Origin: Cristatella mucedo
Taxonomy: Eukaryota; Bryozoa; Phylactolaemata; Cristatellidae
DNA length: 64,000 nucleotides
Assembly: GCA_009760855.2 (NCBI GenBank)
Contig: WPIO01000087.1
Location: 1,396,001 to 1,460,000 of the forward strand
Direction of reading: 5' to 3'
Shown here: in pieces, positions 44,498 through 55,250 of the stretch
Position numbering within the stretch: position 1 is the stretch's first letter
Layout: each line of letters starts with the position of its first letter
Program-made: the position numbers and the translations under genes
The notes under the pieces: model-generated
Database searches by the model: none
Told to the model about the DNA's origin: nothing
What the model saw: the letters and a program-made list of their open reading frames with translations, nothing else

Positions 44498-45841
44498 AGG
44501 TATGCGTGTTTGTCTGTGTTTATGTGTACCAATGCAGTATGTATACAGTATCCTTTCTCTGTAGCACGAAGCGATGGTGCGTTCGAGTTGCTGTTAGCTT
44601 GGCAATTCGTTCCAACTGCTGCCTATGTACTAAATCACAATCAGTTGCTATTTGACAGTGCCGAGTGAAGCAACACTCATGCAACACTCGCAAGGTCACG
44701 GTCACTGACCTTAGTTGTGTCGCTGCTTATAGGCAGACCCATGTAGCAGCTACAATGGAATCTAACTCTGGCGCCTTCCTCTGCCGCCGTGCAGGTTAAG
44801 CCTGTCTAGTGAGACACGCGTGTGACCGAGACGCGTCCGAGCAGCTGTCTGAGCGTGGCTAAGGCCGCAATAACCTGTGGCTGTCGGCTGGCAGGGAATG
44901 TGAGAAAATCGTTCCCCATCAAAGCTGTTGACTTGCACTGCGGCGCCCGCTCGCCAGGTGGCGCTCGCCCTCTGGGCGGTGGCTCCAGCTAGTCGCTCTC
45001 GGGTGTCAGCCGAGCGACTCGGCAACCGATGAACCCGATGTGGCTACGAGCGCGCTCGACAGGACGCACGTAGCCACCAACATCTCGACGTACCAGGAAT
45101 GTGCACTCGTCTGAACTCCATAGGTCAAGGCCGAAACCTGATTGGTACGACTTGGGTTTGAGTGCTGACCTAAGAGTCGTTTGTTCGTAAATTCCTCTCT
45201 GGCAAGCAAACAGAGCCGGCGATGCCAATTCAATATTCAATTGCCAGTCTTTCAGTCTCTCCTTCGGGAGCTTTTAAGCCTCTCTAGATATCAGCTATTG
45301 TGTGTCAGGAATGACGCGGCGACGAGGGTGCGGAAACCTAAGCGCGGGAGGGCCTTACAAGAAGTTTGCTTACATTACAGCCAACCAGCCCTCTTCAAAA
45401 CTCTGTCGGAGGAGCCACGGGACGGTAGCTTCTTGCAGTAACTTCCTTGACATACGAAATAACTGCTTTACGTTTTATTCGACCATCTTCCCCTTCAGCC
45501 GGGTATTGCAGTAAAAAAAAGCTGCATCTTTGGGTGCCGCATTCGTGCCGTGCTCTGTCTAGGTGTGCACCGACGTCACGGCCGGTTCTTGTCGCCTAAC
45601 ACTCTAGCCAGACCTGGTAGGCCACTTGTGTTGGTGTGAACAACTGGACTTAAAATGGGTCAGCTCGCACCAAGCGAACTTTGATACTTTCACGGCACCT
45701 TTCAGCTTATTGTCGTTGCTCGGCAGACTGCAATAATCAGTGGCAGGCAGTGAATTCTATCTGGCCCCCAATATTTTGTATCGAATAGGTCAAACACACT
45801 ATCTGGATCTGTTTATTCTTCGTTGGTACGTAGAATATATA
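44498..45841. other. Unassigned; moderately CpG-rich 44780-45080
   Basis: No gene recognised. The CpG-rich part might be regulatory. Confidence 0.4.
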
Positions 45842-45905
45842 TGTATATGAGTGTGTGTGCGTGTGCGTGTGTGTGTGTGTGTGCGTGCTCGTGTGTGTGA
45901 GTGTT
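45842..45905. repeat. (GT)n microsatellite
   Basis: An imperfect GT run with GC and TC interruptions. Confidence 0.9.
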
Positions 45906-45926
45906 ATAATTTCATTTCAGAGATTA

Positions 45927-46020
45927 AAGGCTCTCGAGAAGTACTTTATTATGAATAGCATCAAATGCAACTGAAAGATCTAGAAAAACAAGCAGAGATA
46001 CTTTACCTAGGTCCACACTC
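45927..46020 (-). mobile_element. L2-A RT motif-A fragment, opposite to its neighbour
   Basis: On the minus strand it reads DLGKVSLLVFLDLSVAFDAI then HNKVLLES, the RT motif A region. It matches 48055-48130 base for base over most of its length. It continues in register the older minus-strand L2-A segment that ends near 48166 (RVYNDFIRT...), so it is probably the far half of an element split by the insertions at 46021-48165. Confidence 0.85.
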
Positions 46021-46742
46021 CGTGAACGTCTAAGCTAGTCCATGCATTTGTGACATCCCGTCTTGACTTATGTAAGTCACTGCTTCCTGGCATACCGGCA
46101 CGTGCCATCAGGCGCTTACAGCTGGTGCAAAACTCTGCAGTTAGGCTCGTCTGTCGTGAGCATCGCAGTTGCCACATCATACCACTTCTCACCGACCTGT
46201 GAGCTGGTTACCAGTCAAGCAACGGATCGACTTCAATGTTTTGTCGCTCACTTTTAGGTCACTTCATCCTTGGCCCCAGGCTATCTCTCGGATCTACTCC
46301 CCCCACCAGGCCAAGCATCGTACCCCTCCCCCGCTTTTCAGGATTCAATAGTTTACCATTACCTCGTACAAACCTCAAATCCTTTAGAGACCGTGCATTT
46401 AGTTCGCATGCTCCAAAAGCCTGGAACTCACTCCCGACTTGCGTAAGAACATCCCTTGACTTGACCACATTTAAAAAGAAATTAAAAAGATACCTATTTA
46501 GGACAGAATTTAGTGGCTCCCTGTGATTCGTCCTTCATGTGTTTATCCGTGCTGACACTGTGCATGCTACCACTAACCACAGTTACAAGCTGACCCTGTG
46601 CATGTCATTCCTAACCATGTTGTTCATGTTGTTAATCAAGCATAATATTACTCACCATTCAATCGCATTTCCCTTTGCAGGAAATGTATAGCGCCTAGAA
46701 AGAGATTGAGTTGTTTGAGGGCGTTTTATCAAGTGCATTATA
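46021..46742 (+). mobile_element. L2-A LINE, 5'-truncated
   Basis: It begins at the K(L)[10 protein letters not shown] region (46024) and shows the RT C-terminal part. 46236-46526 is open to ...TEFSGSL after a frame change near 46200. The 3' UTR and a partial hairpin (GAGGGCGTTTTATCAAGTGC) follow. Its tail touches the tail of the next element. Confidence 0.9.
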
Positions 46743-48165
46743 ATAATTCACTTGATAAAGCGCCCTCAGGGAACTTAATCTCTCTCTAGGCGCTTTACAT
46801 TTGCTGTAAAGTGAAATGCCATTGAATAGTAAGTAAAATCATGCTTGAAAAAAACAAACGAAATGAATAATATGGTTAGGGGTGACATGCACAGGGTCAG
46901 CATACAAATGTGGTTAGTGGCAGCATGCACAGTGTCAGCACGCATAAGCACATCACAGACGAATCACAGGGACCCACTAAATGCTGTCCTAAATAGGTGT
47001 GTTTTTAGGTTCCTTTTAAATGTGGTCAGGTCAGGGGATGTTCTGACGCAGGTCGGGAGGGAGTTCCAGGCTTTGGGAGCATATGAACTAAATGCACGGT
47101 CTCCAAAGGATTTAAGGTTTGTATGAGGTATTTCTAGACTGTTGGATTCCGAAAAGCGGGTGGTACGATGCTTGGCCTGATGGGGTAGTATATCTGACAG
47201 ATAGGCTGGAGCCATTGAATGAAGGGACCTAAAAGTGAGGGACAAAACCTTGAAGTCAATCCGTTACTTGACTGGTAGCCAGTGCAGGTCGGCGAGAAGT
47301 GGAGTAATGTGGCAACTGCGACGCTCACGACTGACAAGCCTAGCTGCGGAGTTTTGCACCAGCTGCAATCGCCTGATCGCACATGCTGGTAGGCCAGTAA
47401 GCAGTGAGTTGCAGAAGTTGAGACGGGATGTCACGAATGCATGGACCAACTTGGACGTGGTATCTTTATCTAAACAAGCCCTAATTTTAGCAATGTTATG
47501 AAGCTGAAAATAGGCGGATTTGACTGTGGAGCTGATATGGTCGTCTAACGAGAGGTCGCTTTGGAATATGACACCTAGATTTCGAGCTGATTCAACTGGA
47601 GATATGCTGGCAGAGCCAATTTTGAGAGTCAGCCTTTCCAATCTCTGGATCACACTGGTTTTGCCAAAACTAGTAAGTTAGTTTTATCATCGTTAAGTTT
47701 TAGAAAATTTGCTGCCATCCATGTGCGGATGTCATCAATGCATGCAGCTAGTGAGTTTAGAGAATTTGAGGTGCTCGAAGGCTGGGAGGGATCAAAGCAA
47801 AGGTACAACTGAGTGTCATCTGCATAGAAGTGAAAGCCTAGATTGTGCTTGGCAATCACATCAGCAAGAGGCAGAGTATAAACCGTGAAAAGAACCGGAC
47901 CTAGCACTGAGCCCTGAGGTACTCCATATTTCAGAGGTACTTCACGTGATCTTTGTCCATTCACGTCAATACTCTGGAGTCTCCCACTGAGATAGAACCT
48001 GAACCACTGCAGAGCAGTGCCAGTGATGCCCAGGCGAGGTGAGAGGCGCTCTAGAAGAACTTTGTGATCGATGGTATCAAAAGCTGCCGAAAGATCAAGC
48101 AAAACAAGCAGAGACACTCTACCCATGTCTGCATTCCTAAGTAGGCCGTTGTATACCCGAAGCTT
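46743..48165 (-). mobile_element. L2-A LINE, young, opposite orientation, tail-to-tail
   Basis: This is the longest well-preserved L2-A. The tail and intact hairpin (46747-46800) are followed, going upward, by the RT C-terminal frame (46964-47245), the middle (47264-47653) and the palm (47650-48126). The palm has [29 protein letters not shown] and an intact YADD (47812-47831 region). Only two or three frame breaks separate these. Upstream it ends near 48165 at a second copy of an RVYN-encoding sequence, where older L2-A begins. Confidence 0.92.
46964..48126 (-). pseudogene. L2-A reverse transcriptase, three frame segments
   Basis: The palm segment has motif A (LSAAFDTIDHKVLLERL, catalytic Asp), motif B ([11 protein letters not shown]) and motif C (YADDTQLYL, both Asp kept), then [16 protein letters not shown]. 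The second segment has IGSASISPVESARNLGVIF and SSTVKSAYFQLHNIAKIR. The third ends ...FRTAFSGSL. Breaks at about 47650 and 47250 are single small indels or stops. No endonuclease remains in this copy. Confidence 0.9.
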
Positions 48166-48930
48166 AATAGTATTGTTCTTATAAAGTCGTTATACACCCT
48201 AACCGATGCTAACTGACTCTGTTGAGTTATTATCTCTAAAACCGGACTGAAACTTGAATGCTAGATTTGAAGTTTCATTGTAAGAGTTCGGATAATCTGC
48301 CGCAATTCAATCCAGTGTTTTTTATTGGAACGGTAGAATGGAGACTGAGCGGAAGTTGCTCAGGTTCTTTTGATCTTTTGTTGCTTTCGTTATCACTGGC
48401 TCAATAAAATAGCCCCTTTGAAAGTGGCAGTGACAAGACCCGAGGGAAAGGACATATTTTGCATATCATTTATGTAGGGCAGTAGCAGAGCTATGCACCG
48501 CAGAAATATGACAGCGAAAATATGGTCAAGAGGGCTAGCATTCTTCTTTGATTGTAGAGATAAGCTTTTAAGATAATGTCACTCGTTGCTTTTTTGAATG
48601 TGGACATTGAGGTGCTGCACAGAACTGACGTTGGATAGTCTTGTTGGGTCGTTGCTGGAGGACAGTAGTCCAGTTGGGTTTCTTCCACCCTACGGATGAA
48701 TCCTGTCTATCCTTTTGGCAAAGAAGATTCCATAACAATCAGCCAGATCGTCATAAAGATATAACGAACCAATTTGTGAGCGGTTAAAGAGATGATTGGT
48801 CTTAGACATCAGCCTCTTCGGATTGTGCACCTGTGATTCAACAAAATTTTTACTGCACCAAGAGTTAGCCTTAGCTAGGATATATTGGATATTCACATCA
48901 ACTAAGATGGAATTCCCTGGACTTATCGTT
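48166..48930 (-). mobile_element. Older L2-A, upstream RT and pre-RT region
   Basis: On the minus strand the pre-RT segment has SWCSKNFVESQVHNPKRLMS and LYDDLADCYGIFFAKRIDRI (48690-48870). STSMSTFKKATSDIILK (about 48590-48620) and a PYINDMQNMSFPSGLVTATF-like stretch (about 48425-48485) follow. The segment ends with FQSGFR...STESVS and RVYNDFIRT near 48166-48260. It is more decayed than the copy at 46743-48165, which lies within it. Confidence 0.8.
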
Positions 48931-49329
48931 GTAGATTGATTTCCGCTGCCATTGACTTCATCTCCAGCTTCTTAGAAGTTTCTGCCCTTCTATTTGAACG
49001 CTGCTTACTGAAATCGCTGAGTTGCATCGCGAAACTGGCGTCTTCGTACTGTAATCAAGAATATCACTTTGGCTTTATCAGTAAGGCAGCTAGCAAACCT
49101 TTCGTCACTCCACGATGGCCGTCAGTGCTCGGGCATTGTTGGTAGATCAACTTTCGCGGATGCCTCCAGCCCACTCACTTGAAACGGCATCGTGCCACGT
49201 CAGCCAGACAATGACTGCCGAAATAGCATCTGCGGTTTTCTCGAGTCAGTTACGACGCAGTCTCCGAGGTAGCCCAGCAATGAAAACCTCTTGTCCGGCA
49301 GTAGGCTGTCAGCAGTGACCTTGTGCACG
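48931..49329. other. Unassigned; possibly more L2-A linker
   Basis: It may hold further decayed L2-A upstream sequence, but no motif is clear. Confidence 0.4.
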
Positions 49330-49680
49330 TGAGCAAGGCCGAAGTTGTGCGCTATATACCGCGGGTCGGGCAGTCGCAGTGGCGCTCGCGAGGTAACCCT
49401 CGGCAGTTGTCGAATGGACTTCTCTGTGCCCCCCTCCGTTCCGCTCCACCATTTCGCGAGCTGGCGCTGATGCGGCTGTACCTAAATCTCTCTGGCGTTA
49501 GTTTGACGGCTCTGGCGTTCTCGCCGGTATTTTTGCACGCATTTTTGCCGTCGAGGACGAGCGCCGAGCTCGCCTCCAAGCTCTGCGTTTGCGGCCAGCG
49601 GGGCATCAGCTCAGAAGCGGCGTCGCCGTGTTTCTAGCGCGGTTTTCCTCGCAGCCTTACGAGTCTCAAGGTCGTGATAA
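49330..49680. promoter_or_regulatory. CpG-rich island
   Basis: CpG-dense block with GCGCTATATACCGCGGG at its left edge (49350-49366). The open frame 49323-49637 (plus) has no recognised domain. Confidence 0.35.
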
Positions 49681-50249
49681 TCGGTGAGTGCATGCCAAAT
49701 GCTCGTCAAGATGATAGCACGTTCTTGACGGCACATTGCTTACACTATTTCCACCGCCAGCGGTAATAATATTGATGATTTTAATAAAACGTATGTGTAG
49801 CTCCTTCTCAAAGCGCGAGATTATCGTGAACGCAGTCCCTAAATAGGGACTGCCAGTAAACTCTTAAGGCATTCATAATTCAGGCCCGCCTAATATTGAC
49901 CTGCGTTTCATCATGGTACCGTCGGAGCACCGCCGTATTCGTGTGCCTTCTGCAGCTCCGAAAAACCAAGCCCTGATTTCTCTGGTTTAAGCAGTGCTTG
50001 CAGATAAAGGTCTTGCATTACTGACCATCTCAGCCGTTCGCTGTCACATAGAAATGCACTTGGAAAGAAACGAATTAAAGGACAGGCCCTAAGGCTTGTT
50101 GCGCCAGTTCCTTGAGTTGTAGCCTCAACCGTGGGTGCAGCCGGAGGCGAACTCTTCGTTTTACTGTTATGTAAACATCGGCGTAACAATGTCGTGCTCC
50201 AGATCGTTCCAAAACCGGAGACTGGTCAACAACTTACTGAGTCTACGGA
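49681..50249. other. Unassigned sequence
   Basis: Nothing recognised. A short GGGACT duplication surrounds 49838-49850. Confidence 0.5.
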
Positions 50250-50366
50250 AAGAAAGTAAATCGTGCTTCCTTTGCAGCAAATTTAAAGCGGCTAGAAAGA
50301 GATTGAGCTCTCTGAGGGCGCTCTATCAAGTCTATTATTGCTATTACTATTGTTAATATTATTAAA
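50250..50366 (+). mobile_element. L2-A 3' tail fragment
   Basis: AATCGTGCTTCCTTTGCAGC, hairpin AAAGCGGC...GGGCGCTCTATCAAG and a TATTATTGCTATTACTATTG tail. Confidence 0.88.
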
Positions 50367-50689
50367 TGGCTGATACGAAACAAGGCAGTACAAAGAAAGA
50401 GAGAGAGCAGCCGAGATAGAAAGAGCGGCTTAGGAAGAGAGAGAAAGAGAGGGAGAGATAGTGAGTTAAAATACGTCGTTAAATTTCCAGTTGAAACTTA
50501 TTTCTTTTGATTAAATCTAGCCCTCCTGCTCAATGATTGCATAATATCTTATTTTATATTTTGATTCACATGAATTATGAAATTGGCTGCGGGAAGTAAA
50601 AATTGTGATGCTGCTGAGAATTACAAAAGCAGTAGTAGTAGGTAGCACCTTTTGAGAAGTCTAGATTTGTTGACTTCCTGCATCGCTGA
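50367..50689. other. Unassigned; GA-rich patch
   Basis: A short GAGA-rich tract lies at 50394-50465; nothing else was seen. Confidence 0.5.
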
Positions 50690-51060
50690 CATTTAGATAT
50701 TTTACCTTCCCGTCTTTTCCAACTGCCTCCAAATCCGGCTATAAATCACACCACCCGCACTTGTGGCTCGACTCATTTAGATATGCCTCACATCAACCTT
50801 AAATCGTACGATGACCCGGCTTTAGTTCGCACGCTCCCAGAGAGTGGAACTCTCTCCTGACTGATGTCGCTACATTTCGTGACAAAAATAAATTTTTAAA
50901 AGAAAAAGCTTAAAATTCACATGCTCCTCACAGCAAAAGCTAGGTCCACGTGACTTGCCCTTTGTGTACTTAATCTTACTGACACTCTGTGTGTCGTCGC
51001 TAACCAAGTGACATGTGCCCTGTACAGCATGCATAAAGTACCTAGAGCCAAGTGCTCCAG
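50690..51060 (+). mobile_element. Old L2-A 3' coding and UTR fragment
   Basis: Sequence such as ACCTTAAATCGTACGATGACC (50796-50816), GTTCGCACGCTCCCAGAG and GACACTCTGTGTGTCGTCGC keeps the order of the L2-A end, but the hairpin is lost. Confidence 0.6.
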
Positions 51061-53838
51061 CTAAAGAGTGGGCGGAGATGAATCATGCTGGCAGAACTGC
51101 CAAGAAGCAGGCTAGCTGGCACCTGGGCCAGCTTCGTAGCAACGACCGTCCAAATATTTTACCCTGGCCATCGCCCAAAGCTGACGGGGACCGTTAAAGC
51201 ATGCTGCCCTGCTCATCCCGCTATAAATCGGCCGTCGCTAGTAGCTGAAGCCCAAGATAGCGGTGGCGGTGTGAATCAGCTCTCCGCGACTGACGGACAG
51301 CGCATCTGCTGAAGCCCTTCAGTAGACCGAGACATCCAAGTAAGCCGGCTATTCTTCGAGGGCAGTACTGTGGCGATCACTCGAAATTCCAGCTCCTATT
51401 ATAGCCGCTGTAGGGGGCCTTTCGAGGGCCTCCATCACTAGGCTTATCACGTGACGTGAGAGAGCCGCTGCTGGCAGCGGGTGCCAAAGTTAGCCCTCGA
51501 GGAGATCCGCGTGGCTCGTTGCCTTTTGATTGCGAGGGTGATAACGTTGCTCCACATTCAGACGCTTCCGAGCGCTGCGAAGCGTCCGTCGCAATTAAAT
51601 CCATCCCTTCGCTGCTCGCTGCCGACCTCGCTGCTTCGATTCACAACCCAAGCCCTACGCCAAGTTCGGCGAGCTAGCTGAAGCTGAATCATTCCGGAAA
51701 GATCCGATCCGCTCCTCTTCTCGCCGCGTTGGAATACTGGCTGTTATCTGATTCGTCTGAAAGATTTCACTTAATATTTAGACTGGCTACGCACGGAATG
51801 ACAAGCAGGCAGCTCTGGCAGACCAACGCAGCTACACTGCCTAGGCACTATGCAGGCAAAACCCGTTTGCAATTTTCTCACGGCGCGCACTTTTAAAGGA
51901 AACTTGCGGAACGTTTCAAGAAATCTGAATCTGTCTCTTCGAAATAAGCAGTTTTCTCTCTTCTCTCAGTCTTCTGCATGCCAGAACTTTGGAAGGATCT
52001 CCCTCCCAGCTGCACCGAGCATCTGCACGTTGATGAAAGCTGGACCGATGAATTTACGAAAGCCATTAGCGAATTGAAGTCCGGAATAATTCAATGCATT
52101 AAACGGGGCCGAATACATACAAGCAGCGAAGGAAATGGCAAGACTTACCGACGATTGACTTTGATCCCATCCTATTATATTATTATTATTATTGTTATTG
52201 TAAATTATCCCATCCTTTATCGGCCACTACCAGTTCAATATGCAGAGCAAAACGTGTAGCATCAAATCGCTATGCGACAAAGCAGCATTAGTTCAATCTT
52301 AAGTCATACTCGGCTGTCGACTTTCTAGTTTCCGCTGATCGGAAGTCTCTTCAAGAATTGAACGCGAGTGACCTTCAAAGATCCACTGACCTATTTAACC
52401 CCAATTAGAATCGACGACTGGCGATGTTTTAAGGGTGCCCGATACGACGACGGCTGACATTGTGGCGAGAGACCATAGACCACGCTTGCATCAGCCTGCC
52501 GATGAGCTGAACCCGATAATGGAAGATTCTCGTGTTTCCCTGCCCTAAACATGGCCGAAGACAAACCTGAGATATGAGGCAATGCAGTACCCCGGCTGTC
52601 AGCTCCGTGTGTCCAGGCGTCTGGGGGGCAGGTGTTGTGCGTCAGCTGCTGTCGCTTTGAATTTGTCTGTTAAGCTTTCAAGATAGATACCGCAGCTGAC
52701 ACCTAATGCTTTTCGATTGCTGCCACACCGAGGTTAACGTCTTTGTCGCTTGTGCGGTTTGCCTGTCAGGCAGATACGACAGTCTTAATTGTTCAGTAAT
52801 TGACATTTCTGGGCTTACTGGGGCCTGCCACATTTATTTATGATTTTATCACCACTATGAGTACAAACACTCACGCCATCTCCTACAGAGTCGTTGGCCT
52901 CTGACCTCGGTCTCTGATCCTGTTCATGAGGCCGTCATTCAGTTTTTTAATGCCAACTTAACAGTACGTTTTCTCCGCTTTATAGCCAATATGTGCAAAA
53001 AGACAGCTCAGAGAAAGCTATGGTGAAGGCGGTGCGATGTTATTCTGAGTGCGTTCTGCACCGATAAATGCTGAGGTTGCTTGAGACAGCCCTGACTGTC
53101 ATGACACTCAGAGGCCTGGCGGCCATCAAAGAAAACTGGCGTCACTGCATCCAATATGCCGACGAGTGCTCTCGTTCAAGTTCGTCTTCAAGCTCTCTTT
53201 CAACAGCGTGTTTCGACGCAGTAGGGCGCACTTGGTGAGGCAGAGAGACCAAGACGGAGAGACAGCTGCAGCAATGCTGGCTTCGCCAAGAATGCTGCAC
53301 AATTTCTTGAATTTCGGCTGCGCTACTCAGTTAATTCAGTAATTATATCATGTTTGCGTAACCTAATGGAGTCTGCCGCGAAAACAGCATTACGACCGTA
53401 TTACTAATGATGAGTGATGGCAACGCCTCGCGGCGGCTCAGGGTCTGCACCTGCAGCTCAATCTCTTGCTCGAGTCCACTAAACGGGCTTTGTACCGGTT
53501 GGGAGTAAGCACGCTACTTTGACCCACTGAAAGATGTGCTTACTGTGTACCCCGTCGCCTCAAACTTCGAGAACGATGAGACTCAGATGAGAACAAGTCA
53601 GCCTGGTGGTGTGTGGCAGTAGAATGGCATACAGCGATGGCTCATTTACGATGCCAAACCTCACTATTCACAGCCCATGGCTGATCTGTGAAGTCCCAGC
53701 AGCCATCAGTAGCTCTCGTCCCACAGTGCACCTTGGAAATTTCGTATAGCGAGTTCTCGCTCGTTCATCGTTTGAAAATGTCTCACCACCATTTTGAAAA
53801 TGCATGCCAGTTCGGTTCCGCCAATCCGCTTCTGCGAG
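51061..53838. other. Unassigned sequence
   Basis: No gene or element family recognised in 2.8 kb. An (ATT)n run lies at 52172-52200. Short open frames show no known domain. Confidence 0.5.
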
Positions 53839-53862
53839 ATATATATATATATATATATATAT
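53839..53862. repeat. (TA)n microsatellite
   Basis: Twelve TA units just upstream of the candidate exon. Confidence 0.95.
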
Positions 53863-53911
53863 GTATAATATTTTTCGAGAACAATATTGTATCTAGTATA
53901 TATACATTAGC

Positions 53912-54128
53912 CGGCGGTGCCCTGTCTTGCCGGGGTCGAGCGTGCCACCCGGGCCTCCCTGTTCAAGAACAGGGACCACACGGCTTCCGAGCCGGTAATG
54001 GCGTCGGAGACGCAGTGCCGCCTCAAAGCCGTCCTCTCCGAGCTTGGGATGCCGAGTTCGGCCAGGCAGGCTTCATTCAAGCTTCAGAACCCGAGAGACA
54101 CCCTTACGGACAAAACACGTGCTGCTCG
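53912..54128 (+). CDS. Candidate coding exon of unknown protein
   Basis: This is a GC-rich island of about 215 bases right after AT-rich repeat sequence. The frame containing RATRASLFKNRDHTASEPV and ETQCRLKAVLSELGMPSSAR is open throughout. Its codons end in G or C about three times in four, the pattern expected of real exons in a GC3-rich genome, while the overlapping frame looks less protein-like. A possible acceptor (TTAG before 53912) and donor (CGC|GTAAGA at about 54128) bracket it. I do not recognise the protein. Cysteine, Leu and charged residues are mixed as in a soluble globular or helical segment. Confidence 0.3.
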
Positions 54129-54168
54129 CGTAAGAGGAGCCCCGAAAGTGCAGTAAGGTGCGCGAGCA

Positions 54169-54221
54169 CCCCCCCCCCACCACCACCACCACCAACATCA
54201 CCAACACCACCCCCTCCTAGT
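54169..54221. repeat. C-run and (CAC)n tract
   Basis: Ten C then CACCACCAC repeats, giving Pro or Thr/Thr-like frames. It follows the candidate exon. Confidence 0.9.
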
Positions 54222-54379
54222 ACATTTGCATAAGGCCGCAGCGCCGGGTAATTTATCTGCAAAAGAGCTAGGCAGGGCACTGGCACTAGCATGCAATAAG
54301 CTCCGAAGCCAGATTGCAAAAATCGGAATTCAAACGGCTGGCTTACTCCGTCTCTCTGCCCATCGACGCCAGTGCTATG

Positions 54380-55250
54380 CCGAACGGCATAGGATTAGGC
54401 AAACCGGCGCCACAGCGGTAGAGCTAGCTAGCGGCGGGCAGAGCGCTTCCGCCGTAGCTAGCACCGTCTTGCGAATTGGTTGCCTGGTGCGCCCTCCACT
54501 GAATGACTCTATCGTTCTCCAGAATGTGACGCTAGAGCACGTGTTGAGAATCTAGTCTGCTAAATTGTTCGGGAGGACTTCACGTTGCCTGTTGCTCCTG
54601 TACTTGGACAGCACTTTCTAAAATGTGGCTCGGAGCTACCCACCAATAAACCAGCTCGCCTCTGCCACGTTGTCATCCTAATTGGTCCTACTCGACCAGA
54701 CGCCTCCGTGCCGTCGCGTGCCCTAGGGTTTTACAGCGTTCCCTCGCGAGCAATTTTGGCGCCGGCGCCACGTTTCAATGAGCGGGCCACGCACCTGCTA
54801 CCCAACCAAGTGCGCAGTCCTGGCCGAGCGGCGCCATCGCACGGCGCACGGGCAACTGTCAGTAGCAAGTTTCGCAGCAACTTTTCGTCCTTTCCCGCAG
54901 ATGGTATAAGCGCGCGTCACTTAACTGCTGTCAGCTTCGCGGACGCCTAGGTGCCCGCGCCGTCGCAACCTAAGCCATTTAAATTAGGAAAAAGTGGCAA
55001 CGAGGAATTTTGACGTCGGACCAAGATTCGCGCATCTGCCCCCTCTGCGCGAGAGCTCTTCGGCGGCGAGCACCGTTGGGCAGCCTCGTCGAGCAGGGCG
55101 GGATGCGTCGTAGGCGAAGCATCCGTTTCCGTTTCCGCCTCTCGAGCTAGTAGGCGTCGGGACCGAGCACACTAGTCCGCGCGTAACCCTGCCCGGTACA
55201 AGCGGCTGCAAAACGCGTGGAATGTGAGCAGCAGAGACACCTGGCGGTAC
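54380..55250. promoter_or_regulatory. CpG-rich island
   Basis: CpG-dense stretch with GCGCCGGCGCC and GGCGGCGAGC. A GGTATAAGCGCG at 54903-54914 is TATA-like, about 30 bases before a GC-rich segment. No gene is assigned. Confidence 0.35.

Noticed and set aside
45927-46742. Twin-priming 5' inversion of a single L2-A
   Set aside because: Orientation and junction would fit, but the inverted piece continues in register with the older element at 48166, so nested insertion explains more. Kept as the alternative to test.
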